A stretch of 47,005 nt of DNA from Sphingomonas hankookensis (lineage in GTDB: Bacteria > Pseudomonadota > Alphaproteobacteria > Sphingomonadales > Sphingomonadaceae). The stretch spans positions 1 to 47,005 of the forward strand of contig NZ_LQQO01000004.1 of assembly GCF_001619955.1 (NCBI RefSeq), written 5' to 3'. The notes under the pieces are model-generated. The model was not told the origin of the DNA. It saw only the letters and a program-made list of their open reading frames with translations, and searched no databases. A program made the position numbers and the translations under genes. Positions 7,757-15,176 of the stretch are shown here, piece after piece. Position 1 is the stretch's first letter. Each line of letters opens with the position of its first letter.

Positions 7757-8911
7757 CTACCCCCGAACGATCCGCAAATACGCATCCAGCACCGACTGGT
7801 TCGCGCTGTCCCAGCGATACCCCTTGGCCGCGTCATGCCCCGCCAACCCCATGCGCCAGCGCAGGTCGGCATCCTCGCACAGCCGTGCAATCGCATCGGC
7901 ATAGGCGGGAATGTCGCGAGGCGGGACGAGGAACCCGGTCGTCCGGTCCTCGACCATGCCGACCGCGCCGGTCGCGCGTGCCGCCACCACCGGTACGCCC
8001 GCCGCCATCGCCTCCAGCGTGACGTTGCCGAACGTCTCGGTGATCGACGGGTTGAAGAACACGTCCATCGACGCGACCGCCCGGCCAAGATCGTCGCCCG
8101 CCTGGAACCCGGCGAACACGGCATGCGGTACCCGCTCGGCGAACCAGTCGCGCGCGGGCCCTTCGCCGATCACGAGGATGCGATGCTTGACCCCGCGCCG
8201 CTGCAATTCGGTGGCGACCTCCGAAAAGACGTCCAGCCCCTTTTCCAGCACCAGCCGCCCGAGAAAGCTGACCGCGACCTCGTCGTCGCCGATCCCCAGC
8301 GACCGCCGCCAGTCGAGATCGCGCATGCCGGGACTGAAGCGCTGATGATCCACCCCGCGCGACCAGATGCCGATCGGCGAGGTCACGCCCCATTCGCGCA
8401 GCAAATCGGCCATGCCGCGCCCGGGCACCATCACTTGATCGGCGCGATTATAGAATCGCTTCGACAGCGCGACCGCCAGCGGCTCCAGAAAGCCGATGCC
8501 ATAATATTGCGGGTAGGTTTCGAACCGCGTGTGCAGCGAGGCGAGCGTCGCGATCCCGTTGTCGCGCCCCCAGCTGAGTGCCCGGTGGCCGAGGATATCG
8601 GGGGCGGAGACATGGACGATATTCGGCGCGAACGCCGTCAGATCGGCGCGCGTCTTCGCGGTCAGCCCCCGCGCCAGCTTATATTCGCCGCGCCCGCCGG
8701 GCATGCCATAGGCTGGCACGCTGACCAGATCGCCGGTCGGCGGAAAGGCCGGCTTGTCGGTCGTCGGCGAATAGACGCGCAGCGTCACGCCATGGTCGAG
8801 CAGGTGGCGCGCCAGCCGGTTGAGCGCCTGGTTCGCGCCATCGCGGACATAATTATAGTTTCCGCTGAACATCGCGACGCGGAGCTGGGAAGGCTTCATC
8901 CGCGTGCCCAT
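7757..8911 (-). CDS. Glycosyltransferase family 4 (GT-B fold)
   Basis: Cytosolic or membrane-associated GT-B glycosyltransferase of 384 aa. The N-terminal acceptor domain begins LRVAMFSGNYNYVRDGANQALNRL; the C-terminal donor domain has FLGRLVLEKGLDVF, VIGEGPARDWF and the E-x7-E motif in SITETFGNVTLEAMAAG. Such enzymes transfer a sugar from a nucleotide sugar with retention. I start at the ATG at 8911; the next ATG at 8899 (MKPSQLRVAMF) is as likely, and upstream ATGs would run into the DUF2945 promoter. It heads the minus-strand glycan cluster, although the repeat at 7656 separates it from the next gene. Acceptor and sugar are unknown. Confidence 0.88.
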   Translation of the reverse strand: MGTRMKPSQLRVAMFSGNYNYVRDGANQALNRLARHLLDHGVTLRVYSPTTDKPAFPPTGDLVSVPAYGMPGGRGEYKLARGLTAKTRADLTAFAPNIVHVSAPDILGHRALSWGRDNGIATLASLHTRFETYPQYYGIGFLEPLAVALSKRFYNRADQVMVPGRGMADLLREWGVTSPIGIWSRGVDHQRFSPGMRDLDWRRSLGIGDDEVAVSFLGRLVLEKGLDVFSEVATELQRRGVKHRILVIGEGPARDWFAERVPHAVFAGFQAGDDLGRAVASMDVFFNPSITETFGNVTLEAMAAGVPVVAARATGAVGMVEDRTTGFLVPPRDIPAYADAIARLCEDADLRWRMGLAGHDAAKGYRWDSANQSVLDAYLRIVRG

Positions 8912-8937
8912 AGCGCCGGAACGCCGCGTACGCCACC

Positions 8938-8963
8938 GGAACGCTTGGGCGCTCCAACGGGTT
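8938..8963 (+). promoter_or_regulatory. EcfG-type stress promoter upstream of the DUF2945 gene
   Basis: GGAAC (8938-8942), 17-nt spacer, GGTT (8960-8963), one base from the EcfG consensus. The predicted transcript would start near 8970 and include the ribosome site AGGAG at 8980-8984 and the ATG at 8992. Confidence 0.6.
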
Positions 8964-8991
8964 GACCCGCCCGACAAAAGGAGCGGACAGC

Positions 8992-9204
8992 ATGAGCGAG
9001 AGCTACAAGAAGGGCCAGAAGGTCAAATGGTCGTGGGGCAACGGCACGGCGGAGGGCAAGGTCGAGGAACGCTTCGAACGCCGCGTCCAGCGCACGATCA
9101 AGGGCAGCAAGATCACCAAGAACGGCACCAAGGACAATCCCGCCTATCTGATCGAGCAGGACGACGGGACCAAGGTCCTGAAACGCGGCAGCGAACTGGA
9201 CTGA
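8992..9204 (+). CDS. DUF2945 (hypervirulence-associated TUDOR domain) protein
   Basis: Small basic cytosolic protein of 70 aa with the family pattern KKGQKVKWSWGNGTAEGKVEE near the start and NPAYLIEQDDGTKVLKRGSEL at the end, a single small beta-barrel-like domain. No biochemical role is established that I can name. The ATG at 8992 follows AAAAGGAG at ideal spacing, so the ten upstream in-frame codons are excluded. The EcfG-type promoter in front suggests it belongs to the general stress regulon. radA begins 37 nt downstream on the same strand. Confidence 0.85.
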   Translation: MSESYKKGQKVKWSWGNGTAEGKVEERFERRVQRTIKGSKITKNGTKDNPAYLIEQDDGTKVLKRGSELD

Positions 9205-9241
9205 TATTCCCCTTTCGTTCCGCATCTGCTAACGCCGCGGC

Positions 9242-10609
9242 ATGGCCAAACCCCAAAAGCGCTATGTCTGCCAGCAATGCGGATCGGTATCCTCGAAATG
9301 GGCGGGGCAATGCGCCGATTGCGGCGACTGGAATACGCTGGTCGAGGATGCCGGCGCGGTCGTCACCCCCTTTTCGGCGCGGCATAACCTGCAGAGCGGT
9401 GGGCGGCCGATCCTGTTGTCGGGGCTCGACACCGACATCGCGCTGCCCGACCGTCTGAAGACCGAGATCGCCGAACTCGATCGGGCGCTGGGCGGCGGCT
9501 TCGTCGAGGGATCGGCGACGCTGATCGGCGGCGATCCCGGCATCGGCAAGTCGACCCTGCTGCTACAGGCCGCCGCGAAGCTGGCACTGGCGGGCAAGAG
9601 CGTCGCCTATGTCTCGGGCGAAGAGGCCGCCGATCAGGTGCGTCTCCGCGCCCGCCGCCTGGGGCTGGGCAATGCCCCGGTGCAGCTCGCCGCCGCGACT
9701 TCGGTCCGTGACATCCTGACCACGTTCGGCGGATCGGCCGCGCCCGACCTGCTCATCATCGATTCGATCCAGACGATGCACAGCGACCTGATCGAAGGGG
9801 CGCCCGGCACCGTCAGCCAGGTCCGCGCCTCGTCGGGCGAACTGATCCGCTTCGCCAAGGAACGCGGCACCGCCGTCGTGCTGGTCGGCCATGTCACCAA
9901 GGACGGGTCGATCGCCGGTCCCCGCGTGCTCGAACATATGGTCGACACGGTGCTGGCGTTCGAGGGCGAGCGCAGCCACCAGTACCGCATCCTGCGCGCG
10001 GTCAAGAACCGCTTCGGCGGCACCGACGAGATCGGCGTCTTCGCGATGGAAAGCGAAGGATTGTCCGAAGTATCAAACCCTTCGTCGCTATTCCTGACAA
10101 GCCGTGACGAGAATGTCACCGGCACCGTCGTCTTCCCCGCGCTGGAGGGGACCCGCCCGGTACTGGTGGAGGTACAGGCGCTGACCGTGCGCTTGGCGTC
10201 CGGAGCGACCCCGCGCCGGGCCGTCGTCGGCTGGGACTCCGGCCGCCTCGCGATGATCCTCGCCGTGCTGGAGGCACGCTGCGGCCTCGCCTTCGCCACG
10301 GCCGAAGTCTATCTCAACATCGCCGGCGGCTACCGCGTGACCGACCCCGCCGCCGACCTCGCTGTCGCGGCCGCTTTGGTCTCGGCGCTGTCCGAACGCC
10401 CGGTACCGTCCGACGCGATCGTCTTCGGCGAGATCGCGCTGTCGGGCGAGGTCCGCCCCGTCGCGCACGGCGCATTGCGGCTGAAGGAGGCGGGCAAGCT
10501 CGGCTTTGCGCGCGCACTGGCCCCGGCGGCGCAGGCGGAGGGCGGCGCGGTGAAACTGTCCGGGTTCAAGGATTTGCCGCGGTTCGTGGATTATATGCTG
10601 GGACGCTAA
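9242..10609 (+). CDS. radA: DNA repair protein RadA
   Basis: RecA-like ATPase of 455 aa that promotes branch migration and processing of recombination intermediates. The N-terminal C4 zinc finger uses C10, C13, C24 and C27. The Walker A motif GDPGIGKS is at 97-104, Walker B is LLIIDS near 170-175, the RadA-specific KNRFG motif is at 255-259, and a Lon-protease-like C-terminal domain covers about 280-455. Every family hallmark is intact and the length is standard. The gene is followed directly by a complex repeat (10610-10811). Confidence 0.97.
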   Translation: MAKPQKRYVCQQCGSVSSKWAGQCADCGDWNTLVEDAGAVVTPFSARHNLQSGGRPILLSGLDTDIALPDRLKTEIAELDRALGGGFVEGSATLIGGDPGIGKSTLLLQAAAKLALAGKSVAYVSGEEAADQVRLRARRLGLGNAPVQLAAATSVRDILTTFGGSAAPDLLIIDSIQTMHSDLIEGAPGTVSQVRASSGELIRFAKERGTAVVLVGHVTKDGSIAGPRVLEHMVDTVLAFEGERSHQYRILRAVKNRFGGTDEIGVFAMESEGLSEVSNPSSLFLTSRDENVTGTVVFPALEGTRPVLVEVQALTVRLASGATPRRAVVGWDSGRLAMILAVLEARCGLAFATAEVYLNIAGGYRVTDPAADLAVAAALVSALSERPVPSDAIVFGEIALSGEVRPVAHGALRLKEAGKLGFARALAPAAQAEGGAVKLSGFKDLPRFVDYMLGR

Positions 10610-10811
10610 AATCCTTCCCGGCACGGAGCGTCAGGTCGGCCATGCTCTGCATGACCGAGGATCGTCCGGAGGACGATCCGACCTGACGCTGGGGACCAGC
10701 CGCAGGCTGGTGGAGGGGGATCGCCCCGCAACGCTACCGGCCCGTATTCGGCCAACCCCTCCACCATCGCCTTCGGCGACGGTCCCCCTCCCCGTACCGG
10801 GGAGGATCTGC
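10610..10811. repeat. Type B palindromic repeat, interrupted by a nested element
   Basis: The outer element begins AAATCCTTCCCGGCACGG right after the radA stop, resumes at 10691 with GGGGACCAGCCGCAGGC, and ends in inverted form with CGGTCCCCCTCCCC...GGGGAGGAT. It is the same family as 27460-27602. A separate palindrome at 10627-10690 interrupts the left arm. The whole 373-nt gap 10610-10982 holds only this, the type A repeat at 10823 and the cvpA start region; no gene is visible. Confidence 0.75.
10627..10690. repeat. Nested 64-nt cloverleaf-like palindrome
   Basis: Perfect 13-bp terminal inverted repeats AGCGTCAGGTCGG (10627-10639) and CCGACCTGACGCT (10678-10690). Between them are two further stems: CCATGC-TCT-GCATGa and GATCGTCC-GGA-GGACGATC. 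A single strand could fold as a three-way junction. It sits inside the left arm of a type B repeat, which suggests insertion into an older repeat. Confidence 0.75.
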
Positions 10812-10822
10812 GTATGACTCCC

Positions 10823-10907
10823 CGTCACCCCGGACTTGATCCGGGGTCCCGCTTCTTCTTCTCGGCGCCTTGGGAAAGCGGGACCCCGGATCAAGTACGG
10901 GGTGACG
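10823..10907. repeat. Two-armed palindromic repeat, type A
   Basis: Left arm CGTCACCCCGGACTTGATCC, right arm ending AAGTACGGGGTGACG. Compared with the copy at 13917 the right arm has one change (TACGG for TCCGG). It lies 12 nt after the end of the type B repeat. Confidence 0.85.
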
Positions 10908-10982
10908 ACGAATTGGTTGAGCCATCCGCTCCCCCGCACCCCCCGCTCGACAATCTCCCCGCCGCCCGGCATAGCCTCTTCC

Positions 10983-11504
10983 ATGGGCCTGACCTCGCTC
11001 GACATCGCCGTCCTCCTCACCGTCGGCGGCGCGGCGGTGCTGGGATTCATGCGCGGCTTCGTCACCGAAGTCCTCTCGCTCGGCGCCTGGGCGCTGGTCG
11101 TGCTGTTGCTCAAGCTGTTCCACACGCCGGTCGCCGCCGCGCTGGTCGGACCCACCGGCACGGCGGGCGGCGCGGCGACGCTGGCCTTCGCGTTGATCGC
11201 GGGCATCGGCTATTTCGCCGGCCGGCTGGTCGCCAACGGCATCGGCGCGCGGACCCGCGCGTCGGTCCTCGGCCCGGTCGACCGTGCCCTCGGCTTCGGC
11301 TTCGGCGCCTTGAAGGGCCTGATCCTCGTCAGCCTCGCCTTTCTCCTCCTGCTGCTGGCGGCCGACTTCATCGGCGGCGGCCCGACGCGCCGCCCGCTCT
11401 GGATCAAGAACGCGCGCACCTATCCGCTGCTCAACGCCACCAGCGCCAGCGTCGTCGACTTTATCGAACGCCGCCGCCGGGGCGAACCGGTGTTTGGCGA
11501 ATAG
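10983..11504 (+). CDS. CvpA family membrane protein
   Basis: Inner-membrane protein of 173 aa with four hydrophobic segments (about residues 5-25, 30-47, 62-82 and 102-125) and the CvpA features LDIAVLLTVGGAAVLGFMRGFVTEVLSL at the N-terminus and a short basic tail. CvpA was first tied to colicin V export in E. coli and later to envelope stress; its molecular function is open. I chose the ATG at 10983 because the upstream frame lies inside a repeat. The Fe-S scaffold gene begins 52 nt downstream. Confidence 0.85.
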   Translation: MGLTSLDIAVLLTVGGAAVLGFMRGFVTEVLSLGAWALVVLLLKLFHTPVAAALVGPTGTAGGAATLAFALIAGIGYFAGRLVANGIGARTRASVLGPVDRALGFGFGALKGLILVSLAFLLLLLAADFIGGGPTRRPLWIKNARTYPLLNATSASVVDFIERRRRGEPVFGE

Positions 11505-11556
11505 AAAAAGCCGGCTTCGACTCGCCAGCGTCACGAACCCGCCCTACATCGGTCGC

Positions 11557-11994
11557 GTGACCGCACCGCTCTACAACACCGAAATCCTCCGCCTCGCCGC
11601 CGAAACCGCGCAGGCCGTCCGCCTTCCCGAACCCCATGCTTCGGTAGAGAAACGCTCGCCGATCTGTGGCAGCCGGGTGACGGTCGACATCGCGTTGGGC
11701 GAGGACGGCCACGTCGCCGCTATCGGCATGCTGGTCCGCGCCTGCGCGCTGGGGCAGGCATCCTCGGCGTTGCTCGCCCGCGCGGTCGTCGGCAAGACGC
11801 CGGCCGAGCTCGCCGCCGCCAGCGATACGCTCACCGCCTGGCTGGCCGGGGAGGGCGATGCCCCCGACTGGCCCGGCCTGACGCTGTTCGAACCGGCGCG
11901 CCCGCACAGCGCGCGCCACGCCTCGATCCGCCTCGCCTTCGAAGCCGCCGCCGAAGCCGCGGCACAGGCCGCCGGTCAGCGGGCCGCCGCCTGA
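11557..11994 (+). CDS. Iron-sulfur cluster assembly scaffold protein (NifU-N/IscU-like)
   Basis: 145-aa IscU/NifU-N-fold protein. It starts APLYNTEILRLA and retains two of the scaffold cysteines, C37 in the SPICGS segment and C63 in VRACALGQASS; the third canonical cysteine near the C-terminus is missing, as I expect for this alphaproteobacterial branch. It may hold or pass on Fe-S clusters, but could also be a degenerate homologue. The start is GTG at 11557; an in-frame ATG at 11494 would overlap cvpA and adds residues not expected for the family. Its stop overlaps the antiporter start by one base (TGATG), so the two are translationally coupled. Confidence 0.78.
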   Translation: MTAPLYNTEILRLAAETAQAVRLPEPHASVEKRSPICGSRVTVDIALGEDGHVAAIGMLVRACALGQASSALLARAVVGKTPAELAAASDTLTAWLAGEGDAPDWPGLTLFEPARPHSARHASIRLAFEAAAEAAAQAAGQRAAA

Positions 11995-13778
11995 TGGAAC
12001 ACGGCACCGCGTCGCTGCTCCATGATTTCGCGCCGCTGCTGGGCGCGGCGCTGGTCTTCGTGCTGATCTTCCGCAAGCTGGGGCTGGGTGCCACGCTCGG
12101 CTATCTCGTTGCCGGGTCGGTCGTCGGACCGCAGGTGCTGGGACTGGTCGGCAATGCCGAATCCAAACTCGCCATCGCCGAACTCGGCATCACGCTGCTG
12201 CTGTTCCTTGTCGGGCTCGAACTGTCGCCATCGCGCCTGTGGCAGATGAAGCGCGATATTTTTGGCCTGGGCCTGTTGCAGGTGGCGCTCTGCGGCATCG
12301 CCATCACCGGCGTCGTCTGGCTCGCCACCCATTTCAGCTGGGCCGCCGCCATCGCGCTCGGCCTGCCGTTGGCGCTGTCCTCGACCGCGCAGGTGCTGCC
12401 GATGCTGCAATCGGCCGGTCGCATGAAGACCCCGTTCGGCGAACGCGCCTTTGCGATCCTGCTGTTTCAGGATCTGTCGATCGTCCCGCTCATCACCATC
12501 GTCGCCGCCCTGTCGCGCAACCCGGCCGATGCCGCCGGACCGCCGGGGTGGCAGCTGGCGCTGTGGACCGTCGGTGCGGTGGTCGGGCTGATCCTCGCCG
12601 GCCGCTTCCTGCTGCGCCCGCTGTTCCGCCTGATCGGCAATATGGGCGAGCGCGAGATGTTCGTGTTCGCCGGGCTGTTCACCGTCATCGCCAGCGCGGC
12701 GGTGATGCAGGCGCTCGGCCTGTCGACCGCTCTGGGCGCGTTCATCGCCGGCGTGATGCTGGCCGACAGCCCGTATCGCCACGAGCTGGAGGCGGACGTC
12801 GAACCGTTCCGCTCGATCCTGCTCGGTCTGTTCTTCCTCGCGGTCGGCATGATGCTCGATCTGGGGGCGATCGTCGAACGGCCGGTGTTCGTCGTCGGCA
12901 TGGCGCTGGCGCTGATCGCGACCAAGGGGGTGGTGATCTTCGGTCTCGGCCGGCTGTTCGGCATGCCATGGCGCAGCGCGCTGGCGCTGGGGCTGTTGCT
13001 CAGCCAGGGCGGCGAATTCGGCTTCGTCCTGTTCGCGCAGGCGCAGAATGCGCTGCTGATCGCGCCCGAGGCGGCGAGCGTCTTCGGCGCGATCGTCACC
13101 CTGTCGATGGCGACCACTCCGTTCCTGATGATGGCGACCCGCAAGTTCCGCGCCGAGCCGGAAAAAAAGGACGGCAAGACCCCCGAAGGCCCGCGCCACG
13201 ACGGCGCCAGCGCGGTCGTCGTCGGCTATGGCCGCTTCGGCCAGACCGTCGCGCAGATGCTGCTGGCGCAGGGGATCAGCGTCACGGTCATCGACACCGA
13301 TGTGGAGATGATCGAGATCGCGGGCGGCTTCGGGATGAAGGTCTATTATGGCGACGGCACGCGCATCGACATGTTGCGCCTCGCCGGGGCGGCCGATGCC
13401 GAACTGCTGCTGTTCTGCACCGATGGCGATCCGTTCGATGCGGAGATGATCGGTGCGATCCACCACGCCTTTCCGGGGCCGGGCATCTTCGTGCGCGCCT
13501 TTGACCGGCGGTCGGTGGTGAAGCTGGCCAATGCCCCGGTCGAGGGCGTGTTTCGCGAAGTGCTCGACTCCGCCGTCACCATGGCACGCGCCGCCATGGC
13601 CAGCGTCGGCGTCGACGATGGCGAGATCGACCGGACCGAAGACCTGTATCGCAAGGCCGACGCCAAGCGGTTGCTGCAACAGTCCGAAACCGGCGACCTG
13701 CGACAGGGACGCGACATGATCTTCACCCACGCCCGCGTCAGCGCGGCGTCGGGCACGGTGCCGGACGACGCGGGGTGA
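11994..13778 (+). CDS. CPA2 family monovalent cation:proton antiporter with TrkA-N domain (KefB/YbaL-like)
   Basis: Inner-membrane antiporter of 594 aa. About twelve transmembrane segments cover residues 5-385, including LFLVGLELSPSRLW and LLLSQGGEFGFVLFAQ, signatures of KefB/KefC-type Na+/H+ or K+/H+ exchangers. From about residue 403 a Rossmann-fold RCK/TrkA-N domain follows with GYGRFGQTVAQ and an acidic VIDTD strand end, typical for NAD(H) or nucleotide binding. It would regulate K+ or Na+ and pH, possibly in response to electrophile stress. Start codon overlaps the preceding stop codon. Confidence 0.9.
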   Translation: MEHGTASLLHDFAPLLGAALVFVLIFRKLGLGATLGYLVAGSVVGPQVLGLVGNAESKLAIAELGITLLLFLVGLELSPSRLWQMKRDIFGLGLLQVALCGIAITGVVWLATHFSWAAAIALGLPLALSSTAQVLPMLQSAGRMKTPFGERAFAILLFQDLSIVPLITIVAALSRNPADAAGPPGWQLALWTVGAVVGLILAGRFLLRPLFRLIGNMGEREMFVFAGLFTVIASAAVMQALGLSTALGAFIAGVMLADSPYRHELEADVEPFRSILLGLFFLAVGMMLDLGAIVERPVFVVGMALALIATKGVVIFGLGRLFGMPWRSALALGLLLSQGGEFGFVLFAQAQNALLIAPEAASVFGAIVTLSMATTPFLMMATRKFRAEPEKKDGKTPEGPRHDGASAVVVGYGRFGQTVAQMLLAQGISVTVIDTDVEMIEIAGGFGMKVYYGDGTRIDMLRLAGAADAELLLFCTDGDPFDAEMIGAIHHAFPGPGIFVRAFDRRSVVKLANAPVEGVFREVLDSAVTMARAAMASVGVDDGEIDRTEDLYRKADAKRLLQQSETGDLRQGRDMIFTHARVSAASGTVPDDAG

Positions 13779-14112
13779 AGGGGTGGTGTGGACAGCCGTG
13801 ACAGCGCATCTGCGGTACGCCATGAGTGACAGTCACGCCGCGACGATCGTCTTCAAGGACACCATCCCAGCGAAGGCAGGGCATTCCCGGTAACGTCCCG
13901 CCCGCCCCGCCTCCAACGTCACCCCCGGACTTGATCCGGGGTCCCGCTTCTTCTGCCAGGTCGGTGAGAAAGCGGGACCCCGGATCAAGTCCGGGGTGAC
14001 GAAGACAGGGACGGACACAAGCCTCCCGCCGACGACCTGAAATCGCAAGCGAACCAGCGCAAACCCCGATAGATACATTCCCGTCACGCCGCCGAACCAC
14101 GGAGCCAACCCG
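13779..14112. other. Intergenic stretch of 334 nt with repeats
   Basis: It holds a degenerate type C unit (13862-13890) and a full type A repeat (13917-14001). The tail before the DUF423 gene contains no clear promoter that I can name. I see no convincing gene; open frames here are created by the palindromes. Confidence 0.6.
13917..14001. repeat. Two-armed palindromic repeat, type A
   Basis: Left arm CGTCACCCCCGGACTTGATC, right arm ending AAGTCCGGGGTGACG, 85 nt in all. The arms pair almost completely; the loop region around 13951-13967 is variable between copies. Confidence 0.85.
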
Positions 14113-14448
14113 ATGAACCTGCTTCTCCTCGCCGCCGCGCTGTCCGGCGCCATGGCGGTCGCTGCCGGCGCGTTCGGCGCGCATGGCGCCTCCGGCCCGG
14201 CGGCCGAGTGGCTCAAGACCGGTGGCCAGTATCAGCTCGCCCACGCCATCGCCACGCTGGTCGCACTGAACCTCGGCGCGCGGGGGCCGGGCTGGCTGTT
14301 CGTGGCCGGCGGGTTGCTGTTCGGCGGTTCGCTCTACGCGATGGCACTGGGCGGTCCGCGCGGGGTGCTGGGGCCGATCACCCCGCTCGGCGGTCTCGCG
14401 ATGATTATCGGCTGGCTGTGGCTCGGCTGGATCGCACTCCGCCGTTGA
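14113..14448 (+). CDS. DUF423 membrane protein
   Basis: Small inner-membrane protein of 111 aa with four hydrophobic helices. The N-terminal half carries the family hallmark GAFGAHG (residues 18-24) followed by QYQLAHAIATL; the C-terminus has TPLGGLAMIIGWLWLGW. The family (E. coli YgdD) has no proven function. It appears monocistronic, flanked by type A repeats on both sides. Confidence 0.88.
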   Translation: MNLLLLAAALSGAMAVAAGAFGAHGASGPAAEWLKTGGQYQLAHAIATLVALNLGARGPGWLFVAGGLLFGGSLYAMALGGPRGVLGPITPLGGLAMIIGWLWLGWIALRR

Positions 14449-14454
14449 TCCCAT

Positions 14455-14490
14455 CGTCACCCCGGACTTGATCCGGGGTCCCGCTTCTTC
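14455..14490. repeat. Single arm of a type A repeat
   Basis: CGTCACCCCGGACTTGATCC followed by GGGGTCCCGCTTCTTC; the matching right arm is absent, so this is a truncated copy. It follows the DUF423 stop by 6 nt and can form a 7-bp hairpin. Confidence 0.75.
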
Positions 14491-14577
14491 CTTCTACTCC
14501 GCGTCGACAGCCCGAACCGCTTTCCTACAGCGCCCAACCGCCATAGCCGGCCACCGCTCTTTCGCCCGTAAACCGCC

Positions 14578-15015
14578 TCAATCGACCGCGATGGTATAGG
14601 TGTGGAACTGCGCATCGCGTTCCCATCCGGTGCGGACGTACAGCGCGTGCGCCGCGCTGTTGTCGACCGCCGTCGACAGCGTCATCCGCGCCGCGCCGAC
14701 CGATCGCGCATGGTCCCGCGCCGCCTCCAGCAACGCCTCACCGACGCCCTGGCACCGTGCCTCCGGCGCCACGAACAGGTCGTTCAGGATCAGCGTCATC
14801 CGCATCCGCACCGACGAAAAGCACGGATAAAGTTGCGTGAAGCCCGCACCGTCCCCCGCCAGCAGGATCACCGATTCCTCCCGCGCGATCCGCTCGGCCA
14901 GGAACGCGCGGGCGCCGGCCAGGTCACTGTCCTGCCCATAGAATTGGCGATAGGCATCGAACAACGGAACGATCCGGTCGAGATGCTGCAATGTCGCACG
15001 GCAAATCTGCACCAT
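14578..15015 (-). CDS. GNAT family N-acetyltransferase
   Basis: 145-aa acetyl-CoA-dependent N-acetyltransferase. It has the GNAT core strand LNDLFVAPEARCQGVGEALL, where the R/Q-x-x-G-x-G/A acetyl-CoA loop is RCQGVGEAL, and a C-terminal YVRTGWERD segment. The substrate is unknown; small amine or protein N-termini are both possible. The start ATG at 15015 (MVQICRATLQHLDRI) is chosen over an upstream ATG at 15072 since the family usually begins right at this strand. It lies 161 nt downstream of trpE on the same strand but is probably independently transcribed. Confidence 0.85.
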   Translation of the reverse strand: MVQICRATLQHLDRIVPLFDAYRQFYGQDSDLAGARAFLAERIAREESVILLAGDGAGFTQLYPCFSSVRMRMTLILNDLFVAPEARCQGVGEALLEAARDHARSVGAARMTLSTAVDNSAAHALYVRTGWERDAQFHTYTIAVD

Positions 15016-15176
15016 GGCTTTCCTCGCGCATCGGGACGACGGTGCCAACTTCCGCGCGTCCGTGACAACCATTCACCTTTGACGAATCATGCGATTGCAA
15101 ATGCTTGGCCGCCGACCGCCGCCAAACATCCTACGCCTGCAACATGAACCTAGCGCAAACTTCGTAAACTTCCGCG

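Noticed and set aside
13833..14216. 127-aa minus-strand ORF across the type A repeat
   Set aside because: Most of its sequence comes from palindromic repeats and the antisense of DUF423.
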